This document shows positions 1 to 9,408 of a DNA stretch of 64,000 bases, piece after piece. This DNA is from Prorocentrum cordatum (taxonomy: Eukaryota; Sar; Dinophyceae; Prorocentrales; Prorocentraceae), in assembly GCA_963575745.1 (NCBI GenBank), contig CAUYUJ010014323.1, positions 203,393-267,392 of the forward strand, read 5' to 3'. Position numbers and translations under genes: made by a program. A model generated the notes under the pieces. That model worked only from the letters and a program-made list of their open reading frames with translations, was not told where the DNA came from and ran no database searches. Within the stretch, counting starts at the first letter, position 1. Each line of letters opens with the position of its first letter.

Positions 1-3000
1 ACCACGGGCGTTGCTTGCATCCGCTTCGTCGTCGGGCGCTCCGTGCACGCCGTCGCCGTCGAGGGTGCGCTCACGTGCTTCACTTGCCTCGGCGTCGGTG
101 GCCTGAGCTGCGGCGGCTTCGTGAGTCGGCGGGTTGCCAGAGGCCGCGCCGCTTGTGGGGCCGTCTCGCGGGGACGGGCTGGTCGACCGTGGCGTGACAG
201 ACGAGGCTCGCGATACCGCGGCAGTGACTTCAACGATGGCGGCGGTGGTGGCGGTGGTGACATCGGCGACTGCGGCGGCAACTGCAGCGGCGTAGTGTTC
301 CTGTAGCAGCGGGTGTCGAAGGGGATGCACGTGCTGGCTCTCGGGGTCGTCGGGATGCGTGCGCGGAAGCGTGTGTGGGGCCTCATCGCGCGGGCTCCTG
401 ATCGGTTGGCAACAGCGGAGGCACCACTGGGCCGTGGGTGAGTCCAGGACGCGCGCACAGATGCGGGCTCCTACGTGTCCGACGGCTCCTTGAGCGAGAA
501 GTTTGGCGCCGACCAGGAGGAGACCGCAAACCACTCCGCCTGTGGCGATAGCTCCGAGTTTGCCGCTGGCCCATTTCAGGGCGCCCCAGAGGCCAGACCC
601 GACTGCGCTGGCTCCGCCCGAGACAATGTCTCTGAGTTTGGCGCTGGTCCACTTGAGAAGACCCCACAAGGCGGGCGCGGCGTCGTATGCTATTGTGCGT
701 CGGGGCGTAGTGGACACGGATGGGCCTGGTGCCGCAGCTTCACGGCGTCGTCGCTGCCGGTAGCTGGGGTCTCGGCTCGGTGTCGGCAGGTACCCGTCGA
801 TCTGGTCCTGGTACGGCATGGCTACCAAGATGGCGTACGTGACCACGAAGAGGCAGATGAGACAGCCGCAGCGTCGAGAGGCCGCTGCGCTGTGCGGGGC
901 CTCATGGGAGCCGCTGGCGTCGGGGTCCGCGTCCTCGATGGGATCGTTGTCGAGGCCAGCCTGCCAGTGGTCGACGGCGCTGGAGTTGGAGTCAGTCGAG
1001 TTAGCTCGGCGGACAAGGGTGCGGGACGGGGTCCTGCCACCTGAGGTCTGAAGACGCCCAGGTCCAGCCAGTGCTGCAGCGGGGCTGAAGCCGCCACTGC
1101 GCGGGCTGGTGGGAGCTGGCGGTGCGGTGGCATGGCCTGGCTCGTCGGCGGCGGTGGCACCTTCGGCGTCGCTGAGCTGTGCGCTGGGGTCGGCCTGGGC
1201 CGAGTTGTTGGGCGCACTGCTGCGCGACAGGGAGCGCCCTGTGTGGGGATCGCTGTCACGGTCGCGCTGGGCAGCGTCACTTGGCGGTGGCGTGCCGTCG
1301 GGGTCCTGGGTTTCCGTGTCGTGGATGGAGTCGTTCTGGCTATCGTCCGACACGTGGAACGAGTCCAGGGATATGTTGCTGATATCGCTGGCAGCTGCGT
1401 GCTGGAGCAGAAGCGGTTCAGCGTCGGCCGCGGGCTGGTCACACGTGGCGTTTTGGGCGGGGGGGCCAGCGGGCGGTGGTAGGTTTAGCGGTTCCATCGG
1501 TGCCGCGGCGAGCTCCGCCTCGACAAGCGGCTGCAGGTCTGGCGGGTGGTGCGGGATCGCATCCACGAGATACGCCAGGGCGTCTTGGTCGGGCGGAGGG
1601 AGGCCTCTTGGCAGCAAGGCGTGGGCCCGTGAGAGGTATGGCGGCAGTGGTGCCGCAAAAGCCTCAGGGCCGACGAGCTGGGCACGAGCGCACTGGTATT
1701 CCAGAAGGAGGCCAAGGTAACGGGTGGGGTACTCGTGGCTGCCCTGAATACGAGTGAGGTTGCGGTTGGTGCGCTGTCTGTCGGGGCCCGCTCTGTGCCA
1801 GATATCCTCGCACATGTCGACCGCGGTGCGGTGACGCAGGGCGTCGTTTTTCTCCGCGGAGTCCTCCTGGAAAAGGTGGTCGTACTGTGGCAGATGGAGC
1901 GTCGCCAGGACGTGCGGGACGCAGTCCTCGAGCCATGCCCAGTAAACGTCCTGATGGTCCTCACCTGGTGCCCACGCCGCGGCGCACGGGATGAGCCGTG
2001 CTCGGATGTTCATCAGGTGCCAGAAGGCGGGGTCCTCATCAGGTTCACCCCTGGCGCACAGAGGGGAAGCGGGACTCGCTGTGTTGCTGGTAGTCAGGCC
2101 GTGTGCGTGGGTGCTAAGCACGGCCATAATTAGCAGCCCACATAGCGTGTTGGGCTCCACGGTGATGCACAGGTAGGGCGCGAGGAGCCAGATGGCTCGC
2201 AGCGAGGCGCCTGTGGTCTGTGGGGGCCACGGTGGAGCCGTCTGCGGCGCTGGCTCAGCGGCGTGGTTTCCAGCGTGGCACGGCCCACCGCTGTCAGTAA
2301 TGTCGAAGCTGTCAGGTCGGCACGCTGTGGGGGTGCGACACTCTGGAGGGTACACGGTGCGACGTACGGCGGCAGGCGTCGTGGTCGGTGGTAACTCTCG
2401 CAGGTGGTCGTGCGCGGCGTGCGTTGCCTCATGCGGGGGCGGTGGCAGCCAGGGCACTGCAGCGGGGCTGAAGCCGCCACTGCGTGCCTGGGCCTTGCCA
2501 GCGGCCCTGTCGAGGATATGCTGCACGACGGTCGAGGACAAGCTGAAGACAGGGTGCCATCGAGGATATGCTGTACGACGGTCGACCGCAGGCGTCGTAT
2601 TGAGTGATGGTAGCCCTCGTAGCTGAACTTGCATGCGGTGCGAGGCGTGGCCGGAGGACGCAGGAGTCAGCTCAGCTGCGGCAAAATCGGCGGTCGACTG
2701 CGATGCATGTGTCGTAGTTGACGAGGGCGTGCTCGTAGGAGACGTGCTGGTACTCGGCGTAGGCATAGTAGTAGCCGTCGAAGTCCCAGGGGGGCAGCGC
2801 GTGGGGCAGGGCCCCTGGTGCTGCTCAGGCCAGGCGCTCGCGGGGGCGCCCAGCAGCCCGGTGCCGCACGGACCAGCGGCGGCGGTGCTGTTCACGATCG
2901 GGTCCAAAATGGCGCTGTGATCGTATTTGTAGATGCTGTCATCGTAAAGGTAGAAGAACGTCCTACGCTCCGCATGTCGCAGGAAAGCCTCTCCTCCGTG

Positions 3001-3165
3001 CTGGGGCGCACCGCCTGAAGACGGGTGTGCTCCAGCCAGCGAGGGGAGGGCCAGGCCGCAGGCGAGGCGCCGCATGATGGCGAGGCCTGGCGGGCGGCGC
3101 GAGCGATGAGCCGAAAGCTGCGTGGCAGCACACGTCCTCATACACCCCTGAATGCTCATGTACAT
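1..3165 (-). CDS. unrecognised long protein with hydrophobic segments, truncated by the window edge
   Basis: I checked this frame codon by codon: it has no stop from 3336 to base 1. The first ATG after the upstream stop is at 3165, giving at least 1055 codons. I do not recognise the protein. It is rich in Pro, Ala, Thr and Ser. Hydrophobic stretches lie near residues 322-353, 765-783 (CGCLICLFVVTYAILVAM) and 875-895, so a membrane protein is plausible. After the second one comes a near-duplicate motif 26 residues apart, LWGLLKWTSAKL (634-669) and LWGALKWASGKL (556-591). A middle part (about 1500-2000) is Trp-, His- and acid-rich and looks globular. The motif SGGFSPAAA occurs twice, encoded by an identical 28-nt stretch. 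The frame is the same as that of the ORF upstream (3337-5922), separated from it by one TGA. It could be the second ORF of a mobile element or a host gene; no RT, integrase or nuclease motif is visible. Confidence 0.55.
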   Translation of the reverse strand, partial: MYMSIQGCMRTCAATQLSAHRSRRPPGLAIMRRLACGLALPSLAGAHPSSGGAPQHGGEAFLRHAERRTFFYLYDDSIYKYDHSAILDPIVNSTAAAGPCGTGLLGAPASAWPEQHQGPCPTRCPPGTSTATTMPTPSTSTSPTSTPSSTTTHASQSTADFAAAELTPASSGHASHRMQVQLRGLPSLNTTPAVDRRTAYPRWHPVFSLSSTVVQHILDRAAGKAQARSGGFSPAAVPWLPPPPHEATHAAHDHLRELPPTTTPAAVRRTVYPPECRTPTACRPDSFDITDSGGPCHAGNHAAEPAPQTAPPWPPQTTGASLRAIWLLAPYLCITVEPNTLCGLLIMAVLSTHAHGLTTSNTASPASPLCARGEPDEDPAFWHLMNIRARLIPCAAAWAPGEDHQDVYWAWLEDCVPHVLATLHLPQYDHLFQEDSAEKNDALRHRTAVDMCEDIWHRAGPDRQRTNRNLTRIQGSHEYPTRYLGLLLEYQCARAQLVGPEAFAAPLPPYLSRAHALLPRGLPPPDQDALAYLVDAIPHHPPDLQPLVEAELAAAPMEPLNLPPPAGPPAQNATCDQPAADAEPLLLQHAAASDISNISLDSFHVSDDSQNDSIHDTETQDPDGTPPPSDAAQRDRDSDPHTGRSLSRSSAPNNSAQADPSAQLSDAEGATAADEPGHATAPPAPTSPRSGGFSPAAALAGPGRLQTSGGRTPSRTLVRRANSTDSNSSAVDHWQAGLDNDPIEDADPDASGSHEAPHSAAASRRCGCLICLFVVTYAILVAMPYQDQIDGYLPTPSRDPSYRQRRRREAAAPGPSVSTTPRRTIAYDAAPALWGLLKWTSAKLRDIVSGGASAVGSGLWGALKWASGKLGAIATGGVVCGLLLVGAKLLAQGAVGHVGARICARVLDSPTAQWCLRCCQPIRSPRDEAPHTLPRTHPDDPESQHVHPLRHPLLQEHYAAAVAAAVADVTTATTAAIVEVTAAVSRASSVTPRSTSPSPRDGPTSGAASGNPPTHEAAAAQATDAEASEARERTLDGDGVHGAPDDEADASNARG

Positions 3166-3336
3166 CGCTACAATCACGCCCCCTGCAAGACTACGGGTGT
3201 CCCTACACCAGAGAGCTTGCGCGTGCTGCTGCCAAAACAGACATGAGGTAACAAGAAAGAGATACGACGCGAAGAGGGGAGCGGTGCCTCTGAAGGCGCT
3301 TCCTCGGAGGGCTGAGGCGGGCTCTCTGAGGCACCT

Positions 3337-3339
3337 TCA
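3337..3339 (-). other. single in-frame TGA between two long open frames
   Basis: This TGA is the only stop between 5922 and 1 in this minus-strand frame. The next base downstream is A (TGA-AGG), not the C of strong readthrough contexts. The 57 codons between the TGA and the first ATG at 3165 are open. The stop may simply separate two ORFs, be a nonsense change in one very long gene, or be a readthrough site. Confidence 0.5.
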
Positions 3340-5922
3340 ATACGGGTCCTGGGTGGCCCGACCCTTGTCCTTGCCTTTGTCGGCCCCTGGGGGCCCCGTC
3401 CCTGGGGTGGCCTGGCCTGGCTGGTCGGTCGCACTGCAGGCTGCCGCGGGCTCGGCGGCCGCTGCGGCTTCCTCCTTCTTAGCTTCCAGAGTGGCCGCTT
3501 GTGGCAGGTGGATGGTGCCTCCCGTGAGGTGCCCGAGGAGGGTCTGGATGTCGCCGCGCAGTGCAGCGGCGTCGGCGGTTGCCGTCTGTTGCTGGGTGAC
3601 GACGGTGGCAAGCCCCCGTTCCAGCCCTGAAACGTGCTCCGTGAGTGTGGCCTGGGAGGAGAGAACGCCCGCAAGCTGCATCTGCATGTTATCCACCGTG
3701 GTGGCTAGTAGCTCGTGCTGCTGTTCCATGTGCTGGATGCGGGTCGTGGCAGCATCGGGCGGTTTAGAGGCCGATGCGAAGCGCTCGCCGAAGGTGTTGA
3801 GTTCGTGGGAGGCCACGCTGTATTCATCGCCTGATGAGAGGATCTCGACGTCAACGACGTCACCTGGTACTTCGGCGGCTGTGGCAGCGGCGCCTTCGGT
3901 GTGGCCCCCTCCTTCCGCCGCCGCCGTGCCAAGCCAGGGGTCGTGGCCACCTGGTCCTGGGGCGGCCGTCGGTTCAGCGGCTCCGCCCGTGCCGTGAGGG
4001 GGCGCAGAAGAGCTGCGGCCTGGGGCGCGGGGTGGCCTTGCGGGCGGCGTGGCGTCACGTTTCCCGCTGGAGGAGCGGTGGCGCTTGGCTAAAGGCTCCT
4101 CCTTGGGGGTCAGGAGCGGTGCGACGCCCTTGCCTTTGGGCGTGGCAGTCATGAGGTCGTGGAGGTAGGGGCTCTGGGCCGCTTTGGTGAGGAGTGTGCC
4201 GGTGGCGGGGCTGAAGCCGCCACCACCGGCTGGCGGCGTCGCAGGCTCTGTGATGGTGGTAGGCGTGACGATGGTAACGTTGTCCCGCTTCGGCGCCACC
4301 TCAGCCAGCGGGGCCTCGGCGATGCTCCACGGGATGGAGCACCCCGCGACCTGCACCGTATAGGTGAGTGGGGGCCGATGGGCGCGCACTAGGGCAAACT
4401 GGGCCGCAGTGGCTGGGTCCCAGGCGGTGTGGTAGACCTCGCAGTCCCATTTGACGGACGGGCCCGTGAGAGTCTTGGCGAGCTGGGTCAGCGTGGCGTG
4501 GCGTGACGCAATGCCAGTGATGCGGTAGCGCGTCTTGGCGAGGGTGGCCTCGCAGCCGCGGATGCTGACAGCAGCGGCCTTGGCGACGTCAGACCCCCGC
4601 GGAACACGGATCCCCAGCAGGCCTGACTTGCCGTGCCTGACGACTCCCAGGGCCTTGAGCTCCACCGACTTCTGGAACGCGTCTGCCATCGTGATGGGCT
4701 GGTCCTCAGGGAACCACACGGTCTGATACTTGTCGGCGGTGGGCTCGTCTGCACCTACGTTGCTGAGGTCGTAGGTGGCACCGAGTTGCCCTGATCCCGC
4801 CAGGACCTTGTCGACCGCTTGGAGACTGACGCCGAAGGTGGCAGCCAGGGACCTCTTTCCGACGCCCGATCCAAACCTGCCTAGGCTTTTGCAGGGTTCG
4901 AGGATGGTGACGGCTTTAAAGTTGCCGTGGAAGAGGGCCTTGAAGGTGTCCTGGAGCTGACTATCGAGCTCCTGGCGGCGAGCGTCTTTCTTGGACTCCT
5001 TGTGCTTTTGGCGCGCCTTGTCCTGTGGAGCGGAGTCGCCTCGAAAAGGGCCCTTGGCGCGTGGACCACCGTTCACGGGGGCACCTCCCGAGAACTGGTC
5101 CTCGAAGGCCTGGTGCATGGAGGGGACTGTGGCAATGGCCTCGGTCTCGTGTATGGTCGCCCGAATCCAGCAGACGTGGTCGGCGGGGTCGATGGTGGCG
5201 ACGGCTACCTTTTCCGTGCAGGCGACCTCCTTGGTGCCCAGCTGGTACACGATCACGGGGACGTGCGTGTGGACCACTTTGGGCGCCTTGGGGTGGCGCT
5301 TCAGGACGGGGACGGCGAGCTCGGTACCGACGTAGTTGTCGTTTTTCGGGCCCATGACAGCAATCGCGAGCTGGCCCGTGGCTCGCTTGCCCTGCCCGAG
5401 GTGGTGTTGCAGCAGCCATTCGCCACTCTCGGAGTCGTGGAGGCTGATGCTGGGCTTGTACGTCTTGCCGTCGTCAGGCGAGGTGGGTTCGGCAAGAACA
5501 GGGACCTTCCAAAAGGCAGGGTCCAAGGCGATGAATTGGGTGTCCGCAGCCTGAAGACGTGCGGAGCCCGATGGTGGGTGCGATGTGTCACCGCCAGTGC
5601 GCTTAGGCTTGCTGCGCTGGTAGTGGTCGAGCGTGTAGCTGATCTGGTTGGCGGCGCACATGCGGATAAGGGCGCTGCCAAGCTTCTTCGTGTTGGACTT
5701 GTGCATGTCGTACTTTGCCTGGAGCTCGTCCGCGTTCAGTTCGGCTAGCCCGTTATAGGCGGCCGTGGGGCGGTCAGACCCCGCTTGCCTGAACGCTGCG
5801 ATGCAGTCCTGCTTGCGTTGAAGGAGGGGCCCTTCAGCAGCAGGGCGCGTGGGGCGGGAGCTCGGAGGCTGCTTTGAAGAGCGACGGCGCTCCGGCTTCT
5901 TGGGGGCCATTGCTGCGGGCAC
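3337..5922 (-). CDS. 861-residue ORF with basic N-terminus and C-terminal coiled coil, function unknown
   Basis: An intact ORF of 861 codons with steady codon use. Met1 (5922) or Met5 (5910) could be the start. The N-terminus is basic (APKKPERRRSSKQ), suggesting nucleic-acid binding or nuclear targeting. Residues about 30-540 look globular, with several Trp-containing strands such as QTVWFPEDQPITMADAF. Residues about 540-700 are a Pro/Gly/Ala linker with a KRHR basic patch and an acidic DVVDVEILSSGDEY segment. Residues about 720-806 have heptad character (IQHMEQQHELLATTVDNMQ onward) and predict a coiled coil. The tail is Ala/Glu- then Gly/Lys-rich. Basic plus coiled-coil parts recall gag or LINE ORF1 proteins, but no zinc knuckle or RRM signature is evident, so that is only a guess. 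A stop-free frame continues in phase beyond its TGA. Confidence 0.6.
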   Translation of the reverse strand: MPAAMAPKKPERRRSSKQPPSSRPTRPAAEGPLLQRKQDCIAAFRQAGSDRPTAAYNGLAELNADELQAKYDMHKSNTKKLGSALIRMCAANQISYTLDHYQRSKPKRTGGDTSHPPSGSARLQAADTQFIALDPAFWKVPVLAEPTSPDDGKTYKPSISLHDSESGEWLLQHHLGQGKRATGQLAIAVMGPKNDNYVGTELAVPVLKRHPKAPKVVHTHVPVIVYQLGTKEVACTEKVAVATIDPADHVCWIRATIHETEAIATVPSMHQAFEDQFSGGAPVNGGPRAKGPFRGDSAPQDKARQKHKESKKDARRQELDSQLQDTFKALFHGNFKAVTILEPCKSLGRFGSGVGKRSLAATFGVSLQAVDKVLAGSGQLGATYDLSNVGADEPTADKYQTVWFPEDQPITMADAFQKSVELKALGVVRHGKSGLLGIRVPRGSDVAKAAAVSIRGCEATLAKTRYRITGIASRHATLTQLAKTLTGPSVKWDCEVYHTAWDPATAAQFALVRAHRPPLTYTVQVAGCSIPWSIAEAPLAEVAPKRDNVTIVTPTTITEPATPPAGGGGFSPATGTLLTKAAQSPYLHDLMTATPKGKGVAPLLTPKEEPLAKRHRSSSGKRDATPPARPPRAPGRSSSAPPHGTGGAAEPTAAPGPGGHDPWLGTAAAEGGGHTEGAAATAAEVPGDVVDVEILSSGDEYSVASHELNTFGERFASASKPPDAATTRIQHMEQQHELLATTVDNMQMQLAGVLSSQATLTEHVSGLERGLATVVTQQQTATADAAALRGDIQTLLGHLTGGTIHLPQAATLEAKKEEAAAAAEPAAACSATDQPGQATPGTGPPGADKGKDKGRATQDPY

Positions 5923-6060
5923 TCTGGTGCGGAGAGGTGACGCGAATCAGTAGGGTCCTGCTGGGGCCCCTCCGGTCTCGCGAGGCCTGGGAGTCCGACT
6001 CCGAGGCGGGGCGCTTCGCGTCGCGGCTGCGGTCTGAGTGCAGAGCACTCTCGAGCCGAG

Positions 6061-6400
<340 letters not shown>

Positions 6401-6500
6401 NNNNNNNNNNNNNNNNNNNNNNNNNNNNNNNNNNNNNNNNNNNNNNNNNNNNNNNNNNNNNNNNNNNNNNNNNNNNNNNNNNNNNNNNNNNNNNNNNNNN
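6401..6500. other. assembly gap (100 N)
   Basis: Exactly 100 N bases, the usual placeholder for a gap of unknown size. It follows the GA tract, where assembly probably failed. Nothing can be inferred across it. Confidence 0.99.
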
Positions 6501-7079
6501 CAAAAAAAAAAACATGATCATGCATATGATCCCCCCCCCTCATCTGCTCCCTGCTCTCCGTCGCACTTCCTCGCCATCTTATCCTCCTTCAGCGGGGTGC
6601 GCTGGGGCCTGTCCCGTCAGCTGCTCCTCTCCTTGGGCGGCAAGGACAAAACGATCGAGTGATCGACGTAATATTTTCTCTCGCTTGCAAGCTTGCTTTC
6701 AGTCACTGCCTTGATGAGCGTGCCATCCATCCATCCATCAGCGGGGCAGTGCAACCTCGGGCTGAGGGCGGCGGCGGGGCACTGCAACCTCGGGCTGAGG
6801 GCGGCGCGCTTTTTAGTATTCTCTCGCGCTGGATCCCCGTCCCTCTGTACCCTCAGGAGGGGAATGATGATGAGGGGGAGAGGGATCAGGAGAGTGAAGA
6901 ACTCGATGGTATGAGCGAGGAGGAAGAGGAGCTAGATAAGACGAGTGCGATCCCGACGATGATGACGAGGATGATGATGACGATGATGATGATGACGATG
7001 ATGATGAGGCTGATGATGACGATGCTGATGATGAGCAGGACTGCAGAGGATGGGGAACTGAACACGATGAGAAAGGGAT
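6501..7079. repeat. intergenic stretch with GAT repeats
   Basis: No gene seen. It holds short CCATCC repeats near 6723, a duplicated ~25-base segment (gggcagtgcaacctcgggct at 6746 and a copy near 6776), and a GATGATGAC tract at about 6955-7035. Confidence 0.7.
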
Positions 7080-8825
7080 CTTTTTGCACAGGCTCCCAAT
7101 CGGAACCCATTGTGCACAGGCTCTCGAGAGGAATCCTTTTGCACAGGCTCTCAATAGGAAGTCATTTGTATTGCGTTTCGATAGCATTCTTCTTGTATTA
7201 GCTTTCAATAGGAATTCTTTTTGCAGAGGCTCTCACCAGGAATCCTTGTGTAGAGGCTTTCAGTAGGAATCGTTGCGAAGAGGCTCTCAATAGGAATCCT
7301 TTTGTAGAGGCTCTCAATGAGAATCCTCTTGTGGAGGCTCTCAACAGGAATCATGTTGCACCGGCTCTCAATAGTAATGCAGTAGTCTTGTGTTTCAGTC
7401 GGGATCATTTTTGTACTGGCTCTCGCTAGGATGTTTTTTGTTGTAGAGGACCTCAATCGGAATCCTTTTGTAGAGGCTCTCAATAAGAATCGTTTTGTAG
7501 AGGCTCTCACTAGGAATCATTTTGTAGAGGCTCTCACTAGGATTCGTTTTGTGGAGGCTCTCAGTAGGAATCCTTCTGTAGAGGCTCCCAATGGGATTTT
7601 TTTCGTTGATGCTGTCAACATGAATGGTTTTGCACAGGCTTTCAATAGGAAACCATTTGTATTGCGTTTCAATAATAATTTGTTTGCGTGGGCTTTCAAT
7701 AGGAATCCTTTTTTGTAAGAGGCTCTCATTCGGAATCCTTGTGTAGAGGCTTTCAACAGGAATCATGTTGTAGAGACTCTCGATGGTAATATTGTCCTGG
7801 AAGGTCTTAACAGGAATACTTTTGCACAGGCTTTCAACAGGAAACCATGCGTATTGACTTCCAGTAACATTCATTTTGTATTGGCTTTCAATAGGAATCC
7901 TTGTTGTAGAGGCTCTCGATCGGAATATTTGTGTAAAAGGCTTTCAAAAGGAATCCTGTTCGTAGGGGCTCTGAATGGGAATATGTTTTGTAGAGGCTCT
8001 CAATGGGATTTTTGCGTGGGAGCTCTCAACAGGAATCCTTTTGCACAGGCTCTCAATAGGAATACATGTTTATTGGGTTTCAATGGGGATCCTTGTATAA
8101 AAGGCTTTCAATCGGATCTTTTCGTCGAGGCTCTCAACAGGAAGCCTTTTTTTTCACAGGCTCCCAAGAGAAATCCATTTGTATTGGGTTTCAATGAAAC
8201 ATCCTTTGTAGGGACTTTCAACAAGAATTCTTCTTTATAGAGGCTCTCAATAGGAATCATGTTGTAGAGGCTCTCAATAGGAAACCATGTGCACTGCGTT
8301 ACAATAGTAAACATTTTGTATTAACTTTCAATCGGAATTCTTTTCGTCGAGGCTCTCAATCGGAATCCTTGTGTAAAGGCTTTCAATAGGAATCTTGTTG
8401 TAAAGGCTTTCGATAGGAATCCTTTTTGTTCGTAGAGGCTCTGAATAGGAATCATTTTTGCCGAGGCTCTCAGCCGAAATCCTTTTTGCACAAGCTTCCA
8501 ATATGAATCCATATGTATTGGATTTCACTAGGGGTCGTTTTTGTATTGGCTTTGAATCGGAATTCTCTTTGTTGAGGCTCTCAATTGGAATCATGCTGTA
8601 GAAGCTTTCAATAGGAATCGTTTTGTAGAGGCTCTCAATAGGAATCCTTTTGTAGAGGCTCTCAATACGAATCCTTTTTGCAGAGGCTCTCACTAGGAAT
8701 CCTTTTTGTAGAGGCTCTCAATAGGAATCCTTTTGTGGAGGCTCTCACTAGGAATCGTTGTTGTAGAGACTCTCAATCGTAGTCCTTTTGTAAGGGGCTC
8801 TCAATAGGAACCATGCAGTAGAGGC
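7080..8825. repeat. degenerate ~27-bp tandem repeat array
   Basis: About 1.75 kb of tandem units with consensus close to aggctctcaataggaatc followed by cttttgtag, roughly 60 copies. The unit is near 27 bp (9 codons), so diverged copies keep several frames open on both strands, giving repeated ESLYKRIPI (minus) or NRNPFVEAL (plus). Changes such as gcgtttcaat and hexanucleotide expansions mark subfamilies. Frames shift repeatedly, so I do not call a protein. Confidence 0.9.
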
Positions 8826-9200
8826 CAGCGCGACATGAAAAAAACAAAAACAAACACAAGGAAATACAAACCAAACCAAAGACACCAAAGCCTTAAGACT
8901 GGAAAACGAAAAAGACGTCTCGCAAGCCGTCTTGCCCGCTAAACGGTCGATGCCGACCACCCACCCGAAGGGCTTGCGCGATGAGACAGAACGCCGTTCA
9001 GAAAGTACAGCAAAACAGTAACTGCGACAGGAGGAAGACGAGGAGGAGGAGGAGGAGAAGGAAGGGGAGGAGGGGGGGTGAGGGGGAGGAGGGAGGAGGA
9101 GGGGAGAGGAGGGGGAGGGGGGGAGAGGAGGGGGGAGGAGGCGAGGAGGGGGGGGGGGGGGGCGGAGTCAGGGTAGGAGAGTCAGCGAAAACGCTTGGAA
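8826..9200. repeat. intergenic stretch with purine-rich GGA/GGGGA tract
   Basis: No gene seen. From about 9030 to 9165 the plus strand is almost pure G/A (GAGGAGG, GGGGGAGG), a triplex- or quadruplex-prone tract. The preceding bases are AT-richer with CAAAC repeats. Confidence 0.75.
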
Positions 9201-9202
9201 CA

Positions 9203-9203
9203 A

Positions 9204-9234
<31 letters not shown>

Positions 9235-9301
9235 ACTATGATGTCGGGAGAACTTTGGGGGTATATATATATGTGTATATATACATACATACATACATAC
9301 A

Positions 9302-9335
<34 letters not shown>

Positions 9336-9373
9336 CATACATACATACATACATACATACATACATACATACG

Positions 9374-9406
<33 letters not shown>
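9203..9406. repeat. compound AT and ATAC microsatellite
   Basis: (TA)n at 9204-9228, (TA)n/(ATAC)n at 9260-9372 with about 25 ATAC units, then (TA)n to 9405. Tyr/Ile/Met-Cys-Val ORFs over it are repeat translations. Confidence 0.97.

Positions 9407-9408
<2 letters not shown>

Noticed and set aside
1-3165. Envelope glycoprotein of an LTR element
   Set aside because: Hydrophobic segments alone do not support it. No signal peptide, cleavage site or flanking LTR could be shown.
7080-8825. CRISPR-like array
   Set aside because: Units are contiguous and degenerate with no unique spacers, and the genome is eukaryotic. The same holds for the 73-bp arrays.
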